From: Sphingobacteriales bacterium
GTDB taxonomy: Bacteria > Bacteroidota > Bacteroidia > Chitinophagales > Chitinophagaceae
DNA length: 64,000 bases
Assembly (NCBI GenBank): GCA_016708305.1
Contig: JADJGB010000008.1
Location: 1-64,000 of the forward strand
Direction: 5' to 3'
The notes under the pieces are model-generated. The model saw only the letters and a program-made list of their open reading frames with translations. It was not told the origin of the DNA and ran no database searches. Position numbers and translations under genes: made by a program. Position 1 is the first letter of the stretch. Every line of letters starts with the position of its first letter. Of this stretch, positions 10,763 to 19,956 are shown piece by piece.

Positions 10763-11224
10763 TCAAAACGAAGCGCTATCAGAAAATTGACTACCTTTTC
10801 TTTTAAAAAAGCTTTCATCAATGCAGCACATTCTTCCTTTAAAATACCCGTTAAAATTTCTGTCTTTGGATGAAAGGGTGAAATGGCAGGCTTTATTCGG
10901 CTAAAACCGTTTTTTCATCGGCAGCGCCCCACACTACTTTACTGAGTTTGCTCCAGTATAAAGCGCCGGCACACATTACACAAGGCTCCACAGTAACGTA
11001 CAAGGTCGCCTCGGGCAGGTATTTGGCGCCCATATTTACAAAAGCGCTGGTAAGCGCTATCATTTCGGCATGAGCAGTAGGGTCATTTAGCCGCTCTGTC
11101 ATATTATAGCCTCGTGCGATTATTTTGTTGTCGGCCACCACTACTGCGCCAATGGGTATCTCATCCTCATCGAATGCACGCTGCGCTTCCTCAATGCCAA
11201 CCTCATAAAATATTCGTCATCCAT
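10763..11224 (-). CDS. tadA: tRNA adenosine(34) deaminase TadA, frameshifted
   Basis: TadA converts A34 to inosine in tRNA-Arg. The zinc/catalytic motifs are intact: HAEMIAL (His and catalytic Glu) and PCVMCAGAL (two Cys). The N-terminus MDDEYFMRLAL and EEAQRAFDEDEIPIGAVVV are recovered across a shift near 11165. A second shift near 10900 leads to the C-terminal PFHPKTEILTGILKEECAAL. The exact 3' end is uncertain because another shift in a T run near 10810 decides which stop is used. TadA is essential in many bacteria, so these breaks are probably sequence errors. Confidence 0.88.
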
Positions 11225-11341
11225 GCTGTATTTCTATTTCAGGCAAATGTATAACAGAAATACATTTTACCGAAACCCATAAGATATTTTGAAAACCCTA
11301 ATTTTGACCCAAATATATCATCAAAACAGATAAATCGACCT

Positions 11342-11670
11342 ATGTATTGGATCATACTTTTAATAGCAGGTTTTTTGAAGCCGCTTTTGCCACAAGTTTG
11401 GGAATGGCACACGAAACCAAGGGCAGGTATTCTTTTTATTGGTTGATTATGTTTTTGATAACCCTTGCCATCAGTATGGTTTTGTTATACATAGCCACAA
11501 AAAAAATTCCTATCGGTACCGCTTACGCAGTGTGGACAGGTATTGGCGCTGTTTCTACAGCCATTGTGGGAATAGTTTTGTTTAAAGAACCGGCAGGATT
11601 CTGGCGGTTGTTTTTTATTTTTACCTTAATTGCCAGCATCGTAGGGCTGAAAGCCGTTTCGCAAGGTTAA
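11342..11670 (+). CDS. sugE: SMR-family transporter, SugE/Gdx type, frameshifted
   Basis: About 109 residues with four membrane helices. The natural start MYWIILLIAGFFEAAFATSL is recovered by adding one T to a run of six T at about 11370; otherwise the frame is lost. The Glu in the first helix (FFEAAFA) is the family's proton/substrate site. GTAYAVWTGIGAVSTAIVGI matches the SugE/Gdx subgroup, which exports guanidinium-type cations, rather than EmrE-type drug pumps. It stands alone between divergent tadA and the convergent MutS-like gene. Confidence 0.82.
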
Positions 11671-11701
11671 AGTTAGTTTTTCGATTTGCCATCATGATCT
11701 A

Positions 11702-13463
11702 TCACACCCATTTTTTCATCAGGTAAGAAGCGCTCAAAGTATTGCACACGCCTTCTTTCAGTTTGTAATCAAACAGTAATTCGTCATCAATGATTTGCGA
11801 TTCAAATGCTTTATTAGCAATATAATCAGGATACTCCTTTATCAGATCTGCCACTAACACATCATGAGTGGCAATGATACCGAAGGTATTTTCTTTAGCC
11901 ATTTTTCTTATCAGGCCGATGGTGCCGTTTCGCTTATCGTTACTGTTGGTACCTCTCAATATTTCATCCAGAATAACAAAAGTGATATTTCCTGCCTGCA
12001 AATGCTGAATGATGGACTGAAGTCTTTCAGTTCGGCATAAAACAATGATTCACTCTCCTGCAATGAATCGGTTATTCTCATGCTGACAAATATGTCGAAA
12101 GGATAAACTGCATCTGTGCCGCACATACCACAGAACCGGCTTTGGCCAATACTAAATTGGCACCCACCGTTCTCAAAAAAGTGCTTTTACCGCTCATGTT
12201 GGAACCGGTAAGAATCACAAATTTTTGTTGGTTAAATGAAACGTCATTCGTTATTCTTTTCCCGGGCTTAATCAAAATATGTCCCAGGTCTTTTGCCCTA
12301 AATGCAGGCCCGTCACTTACTTCAGGAAAACAAAAAGAAGAATTATTGTAAGAAAAATTAGCGAAACTGTTCAGCGCTTCTACTTCACCTATCAAAAGAA
12401 GCCAGTCATTAATTTTGGCTGCATGTTGCTTCTTCCAGTTGCCCAAGCGATACAAAATATGAATATGAAAAGAAAGAGCCCGTTGAGCAAAATACTCACT
12501 AAAAGGTTGATAATGGTTTCGAGATAATCAAAAAGCGATGCCAACTGTTTTAATAACTGAGAGGCAGATTGGTTTCCGTCTTTCAGTTTTTGCTGGTATC
12601 GCTTCAGCAGGTCCGACTGAAATTTTTCCTCCTCAATAAGTTGCAATTGTTCTTTATAGCTCTGCAAAATTTTTGTAACCGAAGAAGATACCGACAGTTG
12701 CTTTGTAATTCTTTTGCAAACGAAAAAAGCGATGATCAAATTAATCACAAACAGACTGTAAAAAAATACGGAAAGCTGCATCACTGTCTTTATCAAATAA
12801 TAAACCAGACTTCCGATTGTAACCACAGGAAACACCATCAGCAGCAGGTATAATGTCTTATGTATGAGCGTTTCCTTTGAGTCAATCCATTCTTTCAATT
12901 TCTCCAAATCAGTTTTTTTTCCCTCATGGATACTGCCATACGCGAATAGCTTCTGCCTGAATTCAACTTTATCCGCTAATTCTTTAACTGCCTTTTGCCT
13001 CTGGCCAATAGCTGCAACATCAGGTTGCAAAAGACTGCTCTTTAATGCTTCTTTGCCAAATTCGGTGCTGCAACGGTTGAGGTAAGAAAACAATCCCCCG
13101 TACTAAAAATATCTAAGTCGTAAGAATAAGGATGTTGTACATTTTCATATTCCTGCCTTCATCATATTGAGATTGATTCGTTTCCACAAAACGTGCTTCA
13201 TCTTCATTCACCTTAGAAAGTGTTTTGTAAAAAACCAATTTCTGTTCCAACCGGTCATACCATTTGACCACAACAAAAAACAAAGCCAGAAAAACAACAG
13301 AGAGCGAGATAGTGATTCCGCTGCCCGACTGTGTGGAGCGATACGCCAGAAACAAAAACAATACAAACAAAGCAAGACGTGAAAAACTAAGCCAGTTAAG
13401 CGTTTTCTTTAACTGTCCGGCCTTTGAAATAAATTTTTGATAAAATTCTTTGTAAATACGCAT
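11702..13463 (-). CDS. Membrane-anchored MutS-family ATPase, frameshifted
   Basis: About 585 residues. The N-terminal part has hydrophobic helices (LALFVLFLFLAYRS, then ISLSVVFLALFFVVV). A core region resembling the MutS clamp/lever follows (FSYLNRCSTEFGKEALKSSL, LQPDVAAIGQRQKAVKEL), with another hydrophobic hairpin. The C-terminal ATPase has Walker A GSNMSGKSTFLRTVG and Walker B ITFVILDEILRGTN, and a switch region IIATHDVLVADL. There is no mismatch-recognition domain, so classical mismatch repair is unlikely; Bacteroidota carry several such uncharacterised proteins. Breaks lie near 13100, 12420 and 12040. Confidence 0.8.
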
Positions 13464-13526
13464 GAGCCCGCAAAGGTAGTGGCTATTGCTTTTCCGTTTT
13501 GAAATATTGATGTTAAAATGCTAGAA

Positions 13527-14567
13527 TCACTGGAGCGAACATTTCTGATGATAATCAATCAGTTCGATTGGAGTGGCTGCTATTTGATAACCGGCATATT
13601 TTTCAATCACCTCGTCCAATACCAGATTGATTTCTTCTTCGGTATTAATCATTACTAACCGGGCACGAAAATCTTTGATATGCGGTAATCCTTTCAGGTA
13701 ATTGGAATAATGCCTACGCATTTCGTTGATACCCACCACCGGGCCTTTCCATTGCACGCTCTTTTGCAAATGCTTACGCACTACAGCCACTCTTTCTTCC
13801 ACAGTAGGTGGCACCAGCAATTCGCCGGTTTGCAGAAAATGCTTGATTTCTCTGAAAATCCAGGGATAGCCAATGGCTGCACGTCCAATCATGATGCCCT
13901 CCACACCATACCGGTTTTTATATTCCAGCGCCTTTTGCGGACTGTCAATATCTCCATTGCCAAAAATAGGAATATTGATGCGTGGATTGTTTTTTATCTT
14001 TCCAATCAATGTCCAGTCGGCTTCGCCCTTGTACATCTGCATCCGAGTGCGCCCGTGAATGGCTAAGGCGGCTATACCCACATCCTGTAGGCGTTCTGCC
14101 ACCTCTTCAATATTGAGGCTGTTGTGGTCCCAGCCCAATCTGGTTTTTACAGTTACCGGCAGTGAAGTGGACTTTACAACTGCCGCAGTCAGCCGCACCA
14201 TCAGGTCCACATCCTTCAGCACCCCTGCGCCTGCTCCTTTGAGGGCCACTTTCTTTACAGGGCACCCAAAGTTGATGTCTAACAAATCGGGCTGTGTAAC
14301 CTCCACAATTTTGGCAGCCAGCGCAAGGCTTTCTTCATCACCGCCAAAAATCTGAATGCCAACAGGCCTTTCATAATCAAAAATGTCCAACTTTCTGCGG
14401 CTCTTAATGGCATCCCTTATCAAGCCTTCGCTGCTGATAAATTCGGTGTACATCAGATCGGCACCCGCATCTTTGCACACCGCACGGAATGGCGGATCGC
14501 TCACGTCTTCCATGGGTGCCAGTAATAACGGAAATTCCGGTAGCTGTATGTTGCCTATTTTTACCAT
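13527..14567 (-). CDS. dusB: tRNA-dihydrouridine synthase, DusB type
   Basis: Intact at 346 residues. An FMN-dependent TIM barrel that reduces uridines in the tRNA D-loop. The start IQLPEFPLLLAPMEDVSDPP is the family N-terminus. The catalytic cysteine is in DINFGCPVKKVALKGAGAG. FMN-phosphate contacts are seen in AIHGRTRMQMYKGEADW and GNGDIDSPQKALE, and GIMIGRAAIGYPWIF follows. The C-terminal helical tRNA-binding domain covers roughly residues 240-335. It stands alone; a 63-base gap separates it from the MutS-like gene. Confidence 0.92.
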   Translation of the reverse strand: MVKIGNIQLPEFPLLLAPMEDVSDPPFRAVCKDAGADLMYTEFISSEGLIRDAIKSRRKLDIFDYERPVGIQIFGGDEESLALAAKIVEVTQPDLLDINFGCPVKKVALKGAGAGVLKDVDLMVRLTAAVVKSTSLPVTVKTRLGWDHNSLNIEEVAERLQDVGIAALAIHGRTRMQMYKGEADWTLIGKIKNNPRINIPIFGNGDIDSPQKALEYKNRYGVEGIMIGRAAIGYPWIFREIKHFLQTGELLVPPTVEERVAVVRKHLQKSVQWKGPVVGINEMRRHYSNYLKGLPHIKDFRARLVMINTEEEINLVLDEVIEKYAGYQIAATPIELIDYHQKCSLQ

Positions 14568-14800
14568 TTGTTTTTAGTGGTTAAGAATAACAAATCTTAT
14601 TGAAGGCTTGTTCGGATTCCTTTCTTCTCCCCTAAGGCTGCTTTTCCAAAGGGGAAAATCGATTTCCATAAAAACCAATTCCTTCTTCAATGAAATTCCT
14701 TTTGCTTTGTAAATCAAACACTTTTTTTCAGTTATTCTTTTCCCCTGTCTATATTTATTTACCTATTTTTGAGCCTGCAAATTTACACACTTATTTTTTA

Positions 14801-15714
14801 ATGGATATAATTGATCAAAATAGTGGGTAATTTCCTACAAAGCAGGCTTTTTTATGCTGGTGGTTTTTGCCGTGGGTGGCATGTTTTTGGCATCGCTAAT
14901 TAGTATGGCCATCATCATGCTAATGACCGGCCAATCATTTTCGGCTGCCGATTTATTGACAACTTCGCAACATTACCGACTGATGCAGGTGGTGCAATCG
15001 GTTTCGGCCATTATCATTATGTTTCTTCCAACGCTTTTTACCGCAAGCCGCTTGAACAAAAGACCCATTGAGCTCACCGGTTTCAAAGGAGGCATTACCC
15101 AAAAACAACTTTGGTTAGTGATATTAATAACAGCCTGCGGACTGGCGCTCAGTAGCGCTTTGGGATACATGAGCTACCAAATTCCCTTTCCGAAGGACTG
15201 GAAAATGTATTTTGACCAATGGGAAAACGACTACATGAAACAAGCCGCCAGTCTGATAAAGCTGAACAATGGACTGGAATTGTTTATTTCGGTAATTGTG
15301 CTGGCATTAGTTCCGGCTATATGTGAGGAAACTTTTTTCCGGGGCGGTTTGCAAAACTATCTGTACCGGAGTAATGGCAAAAAATGGATGTCCGTCATTT
15401 TGGTAAGTCTTATTTTCAGTATTATCCATTTTTCGGCTTATGGATTTTTGTCCCGATTTATTTTGGGTATGGTTTTAGGATTGGTATTTCATTACACCCG
15501 AAGATTGTGGCTGAGTATTCTGGTGCATTTTATCAATAATGCCATGGCCGTAATCGTATTGTATGTTCAACACTCTAAGGGGAAACCACTTGCCGAACTG
15601 ATGAGCGACAAAGACGGATCGTACTGGGGGTTCATTGTTTTGCCGCTTATTTTTTTATTATTTATCAAACTGAAAAAAGAATCAGAAACTAATTTTATCA
15701 CCCATGGCGTTTAA
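14801..15714 (+). CDS. CPBP-family intramembrane protease, start frameshifted
   Basis: About 300 residues with several membrane helices. The CPBP/Abi (CAAX-protease-like) motifs are clear: ICEETFFRGGLQNYL with the paired glutamates and arginine, a histidine in FSIIHFSAYGFLSRFILG, and LVHFINNAMAV. The ATG at 14801 (MDIIDQNSG) is likely the true start. One or two base errors before 14854 break the link to the downstream frame. Family members are Rce1-type glutamate proteases, often of unknown substrate. The stop overlaps the cdsA start by 11 bases, so the two genes are co-transcribed. Confidence 0.82.
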
Positions 15715-16579
15715 CTGGACTACTTTCTGGACCCGCACCTGGACAGCGCTTGCGTTCGTAGCTGTGATAGCAGCCGGTTTGTTGTACAACGAATGGAGCT
15801 TTTTCACTTTAGTTGCCTTGATACATATTGGCTGCTGGATGGAATACCGAAAACTGATGGAGAAAATTCACCGCACTTATTTTCATCCCTACATTTTATA
15901 TGGATTTCTGTTAATAGGGTTTCATGTCATTTTATTATTGAGCGATGGGTTATTTCTGTATTACTACCCTGTCAAAGAAAATTTTTCATTATCATTTTTA
16001 TTGGCCGGTTGTGTGTTGTTGACAATGGGCTGGTTTCAAAAGTATAAAGTAACGATGCAATCAATGGGAGCGCTGGCATTAGGATTGGTTTATATTTCGC
16101 TCACATTGGGCCTTTTTCTGCATTTGCGCCTGTCAGAAGATATCAGAGTGCTAAATGATGGAGAGGAGTTATCAGGCAGGTCAAATGGTTTTTATATACC
16201 TATCCTCATCATCCTGGCTTTGTGGGTAAACGATACAATGGCTTACTTAGTAGGTTCAGCCATCGGCAAAACGCCGTTTTCAAAAATATCCCCAAAAAAA
16301 ACCATCGAAGGAACGGTGGGAGGCGCATTGCTTTGCGTGCTGGCATTGACCCTTATTTTAAAGCCCTGGTTTCGCTGGCCGGCGTTATTAGGCATATCGC
16401 TGATAGTGGCAGTCTTTGGCACTATGGGCGATTTGCTTGAATCTAAACTAAAACGGATGGCTAATGTGAAAGACAGTGGAAAAATCATGCCCGGACACGG
16501 CGGCTTTTTAGACAGGTTCGACTCACTTTTGGGAAGTATTATTTTTATCTGGCTGTTTCTGAACTTAGTGAAATTCTAA
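15704..16579 (+). CDS. cdsA: Phosphatidate cytidylyltransferase
   Basis: Intact at 291 residues with about eight membrane helices. CdsA makes CDP-diacylglycerol from phosphatidic acid and CTP at the inner membrane, the entry to phospholipid synthesis. The signature is near the C-terminus: SPKKTIEGTVGGAL, then GDLLESKLKRMANVKDSGKI with PGHGGFLDRFDS, which supplies the metal-binding aspartates. A longer loop (RLSEDIRVLNDGEELSGRSN) precedes the catalytic half. It is translationally coupled to the upstream CPBP gene and converges with the MBL hydrolase, overlapping it by four bases. Confidence 0.93.
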   Translation: MAFNWTTFWTRTWTALAFVAVIAAGLLYNEWSFFTLVALIHIGCWMEYRKLMEKIHRTYFHPYILYGFLLIGFHVILLLSDGLFLYYYPVKENFSLSFLLAGCVLLTMGWFQKYKVTMQSMGALALGLVYISLTLGLFLHLRLSEDIRVLNDGEELSGRSNGFYIPILIILALWVNDTMAYLVGSAIGKTPFSKISPKKTIEGTVGGALLCVLALTLILKPWFRWPALLGISLIVAVFGTMGDLLESKLKRMANVKDSGKIMPGHGGFLDRFDSLLGSIIFIWLFLNLVKF

Positions 16580-17355
16580 ATTTCAATCTGCAATCCATCA
16601 AAAGCAAGTTGTCGGCTCCTGGGCAGTTGCCGGTTTATTTCTTCGTGCAAACCCATCTGATGCGAAACATGGGTAAAATACACCTGCGGAATCTCTAACT
16701 CATCTGCCAGATCAATGGCTTCCTGAAGCGTAAAATGAGAAATATGTTTTTCTTTTCGCAGCGCATTCAAAACCAGTACACTGCTTCCTTTTATTTTTTC
16801 TTTTGACAATTCCTCAATTTTATTGGCATCGGTAATGTAGGTAAAATCACCAAAACGGAAGCCGAGCACCGGCATATTGAGATGCCAGACAGGGATTGGG
16901 GTAATCTTTATGTCGCCGATTGTAAAATCATCTTCTTCATTGAGGATATGCAATTGAATACTTGGCACGCCGGGATACCTGAAATCGTGAAAGGCGTAAT
17001 CGTACTCGATAATAATTCTGTTGAGCGTGGCTTGGGTTCCATACACATTCATCTGTTCCTGCTGAAAATAATTGTATGCCCGCACATCATCCAACCCTGC
17101 TATATGGTCCTTGTGAGAATGGGTAAAAACAATCGCATTCAGTCTGTTTACCTCATGCCTCAGCATTTGCTGCCTGAAATCGGGGCCAGAATCTATCACT
17201 ATGGAGGTGGTTTCACTCTGCACCAAAATGCTGGATCGCAGTCGGTTATCTTTAGTATCCTTCGACAGGCAAACCTTGCAGCCGCAACCGATCATGGGAA
17301 CGCCACTGCTGGTGCCGGTGCCAAGAAAAGTAATATGTAGCGAAGGGTAGGACAA
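16576..17355 (-). CDS. MBL-fold metal-dependent hydrolase, PhnP-like
   Basis: Intact at 259 residues. The N-terminus has FLGTGTSSGVPMIGCGCKVC, with a cysteine cluster often seen in PhnP-like lipoate/phosphodiester hydrolases. The metal site HxHxDH appears as FTHSHKDHIAGLDD. Later ligands are the Asp in FTYITDANKI and the His in QVYFTHVSHQMG. PhnP-type enzymes cleave cyclic phosphodiesters, but there are no phn genes nearby, so the substrate is unknown. It converges on cdsA. Confidence 0.85.
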   Translation of the reverse strand: MSYPSLHITFLGTGTSSGVPMIGCGCKVCLSKDTKDNRLRSSILVQSETTSIVIDSGPDFRQQMLRHEVNRLNAIVFTHSHKDHIAGLDDVRAYNYFQQEQMNVYGTQATLNRIIIEYDYAFHDFRYPGVPSIQLHILNEEDDFTIGDIKITPIPVWHLNMPVLGFRFGDFTYITDANKIEELSKEKIKGSSVLVLNALRKEKHISHFTLQEAIDLADELEIPQVYFTHVSHQMGLHEEINRQLPRSRQLAFDGLQIEI

Positions 17356-17418
17356 AAAATTAAAATGTAAAAACGAAAATGTTGTTTTGAAATAGTGGAT
17401 AAGAAATGACCGAAATTA

Positions 17419-17700
17419 TCAGCCTTCATCTTCCGACACACTGTTACTTACCGCCTCGGCGTACAGTTTTTGCAGTCCTCCATCCAATTGTTCGGGGTTA
17501 ATTTCGAGTTGCGGAATCAGTTCAAGCAGCGTATTGATGCGACCTTCTGTTTGTAAAAATTTGTTTAACACCACTACTTTTTTATCCTCCAAAATACAAT
17601 ATCCGCTCTGAAAAGTACCTCGCTCATATCTTAAAATATATCCTCCCTGCTCAGATATTGCCTCCAACTTGTCTAATGTGCCTTGATTGTATTTGATCAT
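17419..17700 (-). CDS. Conserved hypothetical protein, 93 residues
   Basis: An intact small soluble protein. The N-terminal half is predicted beta-rich (GGYILRYERGTFQSGYCILED, KKVVVLNKFL), and the C-terminal half is helical (INTLLELIPQLEINPEQL). The end is acidic (SVSEDEG). It has no signal peptide or catalytic motif. It reads in the same direction as the MBL hydrolase, 63 bases upstream of it, so the two may share a transcript. I recognise it only as a type of small Bacteroidota protein without known function. Confidence 0.6.
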   Translation of the reverse strand: MIKYNQGTLDKLEAISEQGGYILRYERGTFQSGYCILEDKKVVVLNKFLQTEGRINTLLELIPQLEINPEQLDGGLQKLYAEAVSNSVSEDEG

Positions 17701-17806
17701 GGAACAAAGATAATTAATTCAACATGCTTTTAGAAGAGGTGTGGATAGATTGAAAGATATTGTAGAATAATAGGGTAAGATGTTAAATTTGCTCCAATAA
17801 GTTATA

Positions 17807-19018
17807 ATGCAAACAACCCGAAAGATTATCAACGACCCGGTTTATGGCTTCATTACTATAGACCACCCTATACTTTTGCAAATTATTTCGCATCCTTACT
17901 ACCAACGGCTGCGCAATATTCATCAAATGGCTTTTGCACACTTGGTTTATCCCGGCGCTGTTCACAGCAGGCTGCATCATTCCTTGGGCGCCTATCACCT
18001 GATGTGCAACGCACTGAACGAACTGAAAAGCAAAGGCGTTGAAATATCGCCGGAGGAAGCATTGGCTGCCAAAGTGGCCATTTTGCTGCACGATGTGGGA
18101 CACGGTCCGTTTTCGCATGCGCTTGAGACCGAGTTGATAAAGGGTGTTCGTCATGAAGAAATGTCACTGCTCCTCATGCAGCAGCTCAATAAAGAAATGT
18201 GCGGCCAACTGCAAACCGCCATCGAAATCTTCACCAACCAATACCCCAAACGATTTCTGCATCAGTTGGTCTCCGGCCAGTTGGATGTGGACAGGATGGA
18301 TTACCTCACCCGCGACAGTTTCTTTACCGGCGTGGCCGAAGGGGTGATTGGCTACGACCGCATTATCAAGATGTTAGTAGTGAAAGACGGAAACCTTGTG
18401 GTGGAGGAAAAGGCAATCTACTCCATCGAAAAATTCCTACTCAGCCGCAGGCTGATGTACTGGCAGGTGTATCTGCACAAAACAGTGGTGGCTGCCGAAA
18501 AAATGTTGGTGATGATTTTCCGCAGGGCTAAAGAATTGATTTCCAAAAATATAGACGTTACCGCTGCTACTCCTTCGCTTAATACTTTCCTGCATCTGCA
18601 AACAATAGAGATTGAAACCATGTTGGATGAGTTTTGCAGCATGGATGACCAAGACCTGATGGCCACCATCAAAAACTGGAGCAGCCATCCCGATAAAATC
18701 CTCTCCACCCTATGCCGTTCGCTGGTAGAAAGAAGACTGATGCACATCAAGCTGCAATCAGAACCCTTTGCAGAAGGCTATCTGCATCAAAAAAGAAAGG
18801 AAATTGCTGCTCAAATGCATGTTCAGGAGGAGGAAGCCGCTTATTATGTTTTCTGGGGCGAAGCCAGTAATACCCTCTACAATCTGAAAGACGAAAACAT
18901 CACCATTCTGTACAAAGACGGCAGTCTGAAAGATATTTCACAGGTGGACAATGCCTTAATTGCTCCGCAGATGAATATGCAGGTGAAAAAATATTATCTG
19001 TGTACCATCAGGACATAA
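17807..19018 (+). CDS. HD-domain phosphohydrolase (dNTPase/SAMHD1-like)
   Basis: Intact at 403 residues. The HD core is complete: HSRLHHSLGAYHLM supplies the first histidine, LLHDVGHGPFSHALE the HD pair, and SGQLDVDRMDYLTRDSFFTGV the distal Asp. The N-terminal KIINDPVYGFITIDHPIL is the usual start of this large bacterial family. Relatives hydrolyse dNTPs or other phosphorylated nucleotides; the exact substrate is not readable. The C-terminal third (EEEAAYYVFWGEASNTLYN) matches the family's regulatory extension. No partner genes are adjacent. Confidence 0.88.
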   Translation: MQTTRKIINDPVYGFITIDHPILLQIISHPYYQRLRNIHQMAFAHLVYPGAVHSRLHHSLGAYHLMCNALNELKSKGVEISPEEALAAKVAILLHDVGHGPFSHALETELIKGVRHEEMSLLLMQQLNKEMCGQLQTAIEIFTNQYPKRFLHQLVSGQLDVDRMDYLTRDSFFTGVAEGVIGYDRIIKMLVVKDGNLVVEEKAIYSIEKFLLSRRLMYWQVYLHKTVVAAEKMLVMIFRRAKELISKNIDVTAATPSLNTFLHLQTIEIETMLDEFCSMDDQDLMATIKNWSSHPDKILSTLCRSLVERRLMHIKLQSEPFAEGYLHQKRKEIAAQMHVQEEEAAYYVFWGEASNTLYNLKDENITILYKDGSLKDISQVDNALIAPQMNMQVKKYYLCTIRT

Positions 19019-19101
19019 AATAACTGAGTAATAAACATTGGCAACATTTAGTTTGTCTCGTTTGGGCAGCCAAAAAAAAATTGCGTTAAGAAAATAATTG
19101 T

Positions 19102-19239
19102 TCATTTAATCACTTCTTCCGGACTTTTGTTCTCTATCCGCACCTGCTTTACTGCCTGAATACGAATATATTCACTTTGCTCATGGAATAATTTTCTCCC
19201 ATCCATCTTTTCGGCTATTAGTACTTCTATTCCTTGCAT
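19102..19239 (-). pseudogene. Transposase N-terminal fragment (IS630-like)
   Basis: A 45-codon reading frame starts MQGIEVLIAEKMDGRKLF and continues to RIQAVKQVRIENKSPEEVIK. The last segment resembles the first HTH of IS630-type transposases (xAVxLVxxGxSPEEVAxxL). It stops there, and no further transposase sequence follows on either strand. I read it as a remnant that marks a junction with the truncated AbiE genes next to it. The assignment rests on a short motif. Confidence 0.35.
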
Positions 19240-19601
19240 ACGCAAAAGTAAGGAAATATATTGATATATGTCGTCTATCCAATGAAATAGTTAGTGAGTT
19301 AGGATTGACAACACAAGTGCCTTTAAACCTTGTTATTTACTCAGACACTTCGGCGCGAAAAATTAAAATTGGGAAACAAACCATAACATTCAAAAAAGCG
19401 AGTGCTAAAAACTTGGTCTTTGTTGGTAAAATCAGCACTTTGGCTATTCAGGCTTTACGAACAACAGGAAAAGACGAAGCAACAACTGAAGAAATAAAAC
19501 AGATAAGGGAGATTTTAAAAAGCGAAAATTCCAAGCATTTACAACATGATTTGCAATTAGCTCCTGTATGGATTAGAAAACTGCTTACAGCCAATGAATA
19601 A
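19239..19601 (+). pseudogene. AbiEi/DUF6088-type antitoxin, 5'-truncated
   Basis: An open frame without an ATG runs from the fragment upstream (YIDICRLSNEIVSELGLTTQ) into the C-terminal domain of AbiEi-like antitoxins (VPLNLVIYSDTSARKIKIGK, then FVGKISTLAIQALRTTG). The N-terminal winged-helix domain is missing. The TTG at 19305 is only the first possible start and lies inside a conserved segment, so I treat the gene as truncated. The stop overlaps the toxin start by eight bases, the usual coupling of AbiE pairs. Confidence 0.6.
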
Positions 19602-19956
19602 GTTCAGACATTTAGAGGAATGGTTTCAATTGCCGGATGAAACCAAAATAAGACTTTTTACTGAAACGAGTCGAAAAATGGGTTTACCATCGTCATCATC
19701 AGCAGTAAATGATTGGTGGGTGGTGCCCAGTTTGGCAATTATCTTTTCAATGAACTATGCCAATGCTTTGATTTTTAAAGGAGGAACTTCTTTGAGTAAA
19801 GGATGGAAAATAATCAATCGTTTTTCGGAAGATATTGATTTAGCTTTAGATAGAGAATTTATTGGGGTTTTTTTTACTTATTGCATAAGTAATCGTATTT
19901 TCGGAGAAGCAAAATTAGGTGGATTTAAATTGCTGTTTCAATGCGTACCGGTTTAA
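19594..19956 (+). pseudogene. AbiEii-type nucleotidyltransferase toxin, 3'-truncated
   Basis: The first 90 codons are a clear AbiEii/AbiGii toxin: LPDETKIRLFTETSRKMGLP, then the nucleotidyltransferase motif FKGGTSLSKGWKIINRFSED with IDLALDRE. From about 19865 the sequence no longer matches the family and instead becomes the leader of the M43 protease. A perfect 8-bp hairpin with a three-base loop lies at 19874-19892, next to the break. The catalytic core beyond motif I is lost, so the toxin should be inactive. Confidence 0.7.

Noticed and set aside
12569..13093. Long plus-strand frames opposite the MutS-family gene
   Set aside because: They are antisense to a gene with clear ATPase motifs and have no motif of their own.
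13710..14577. Long plus-strand frames opposite dusB
   Set aside because: Antisense shadows of an intact conserved gene.
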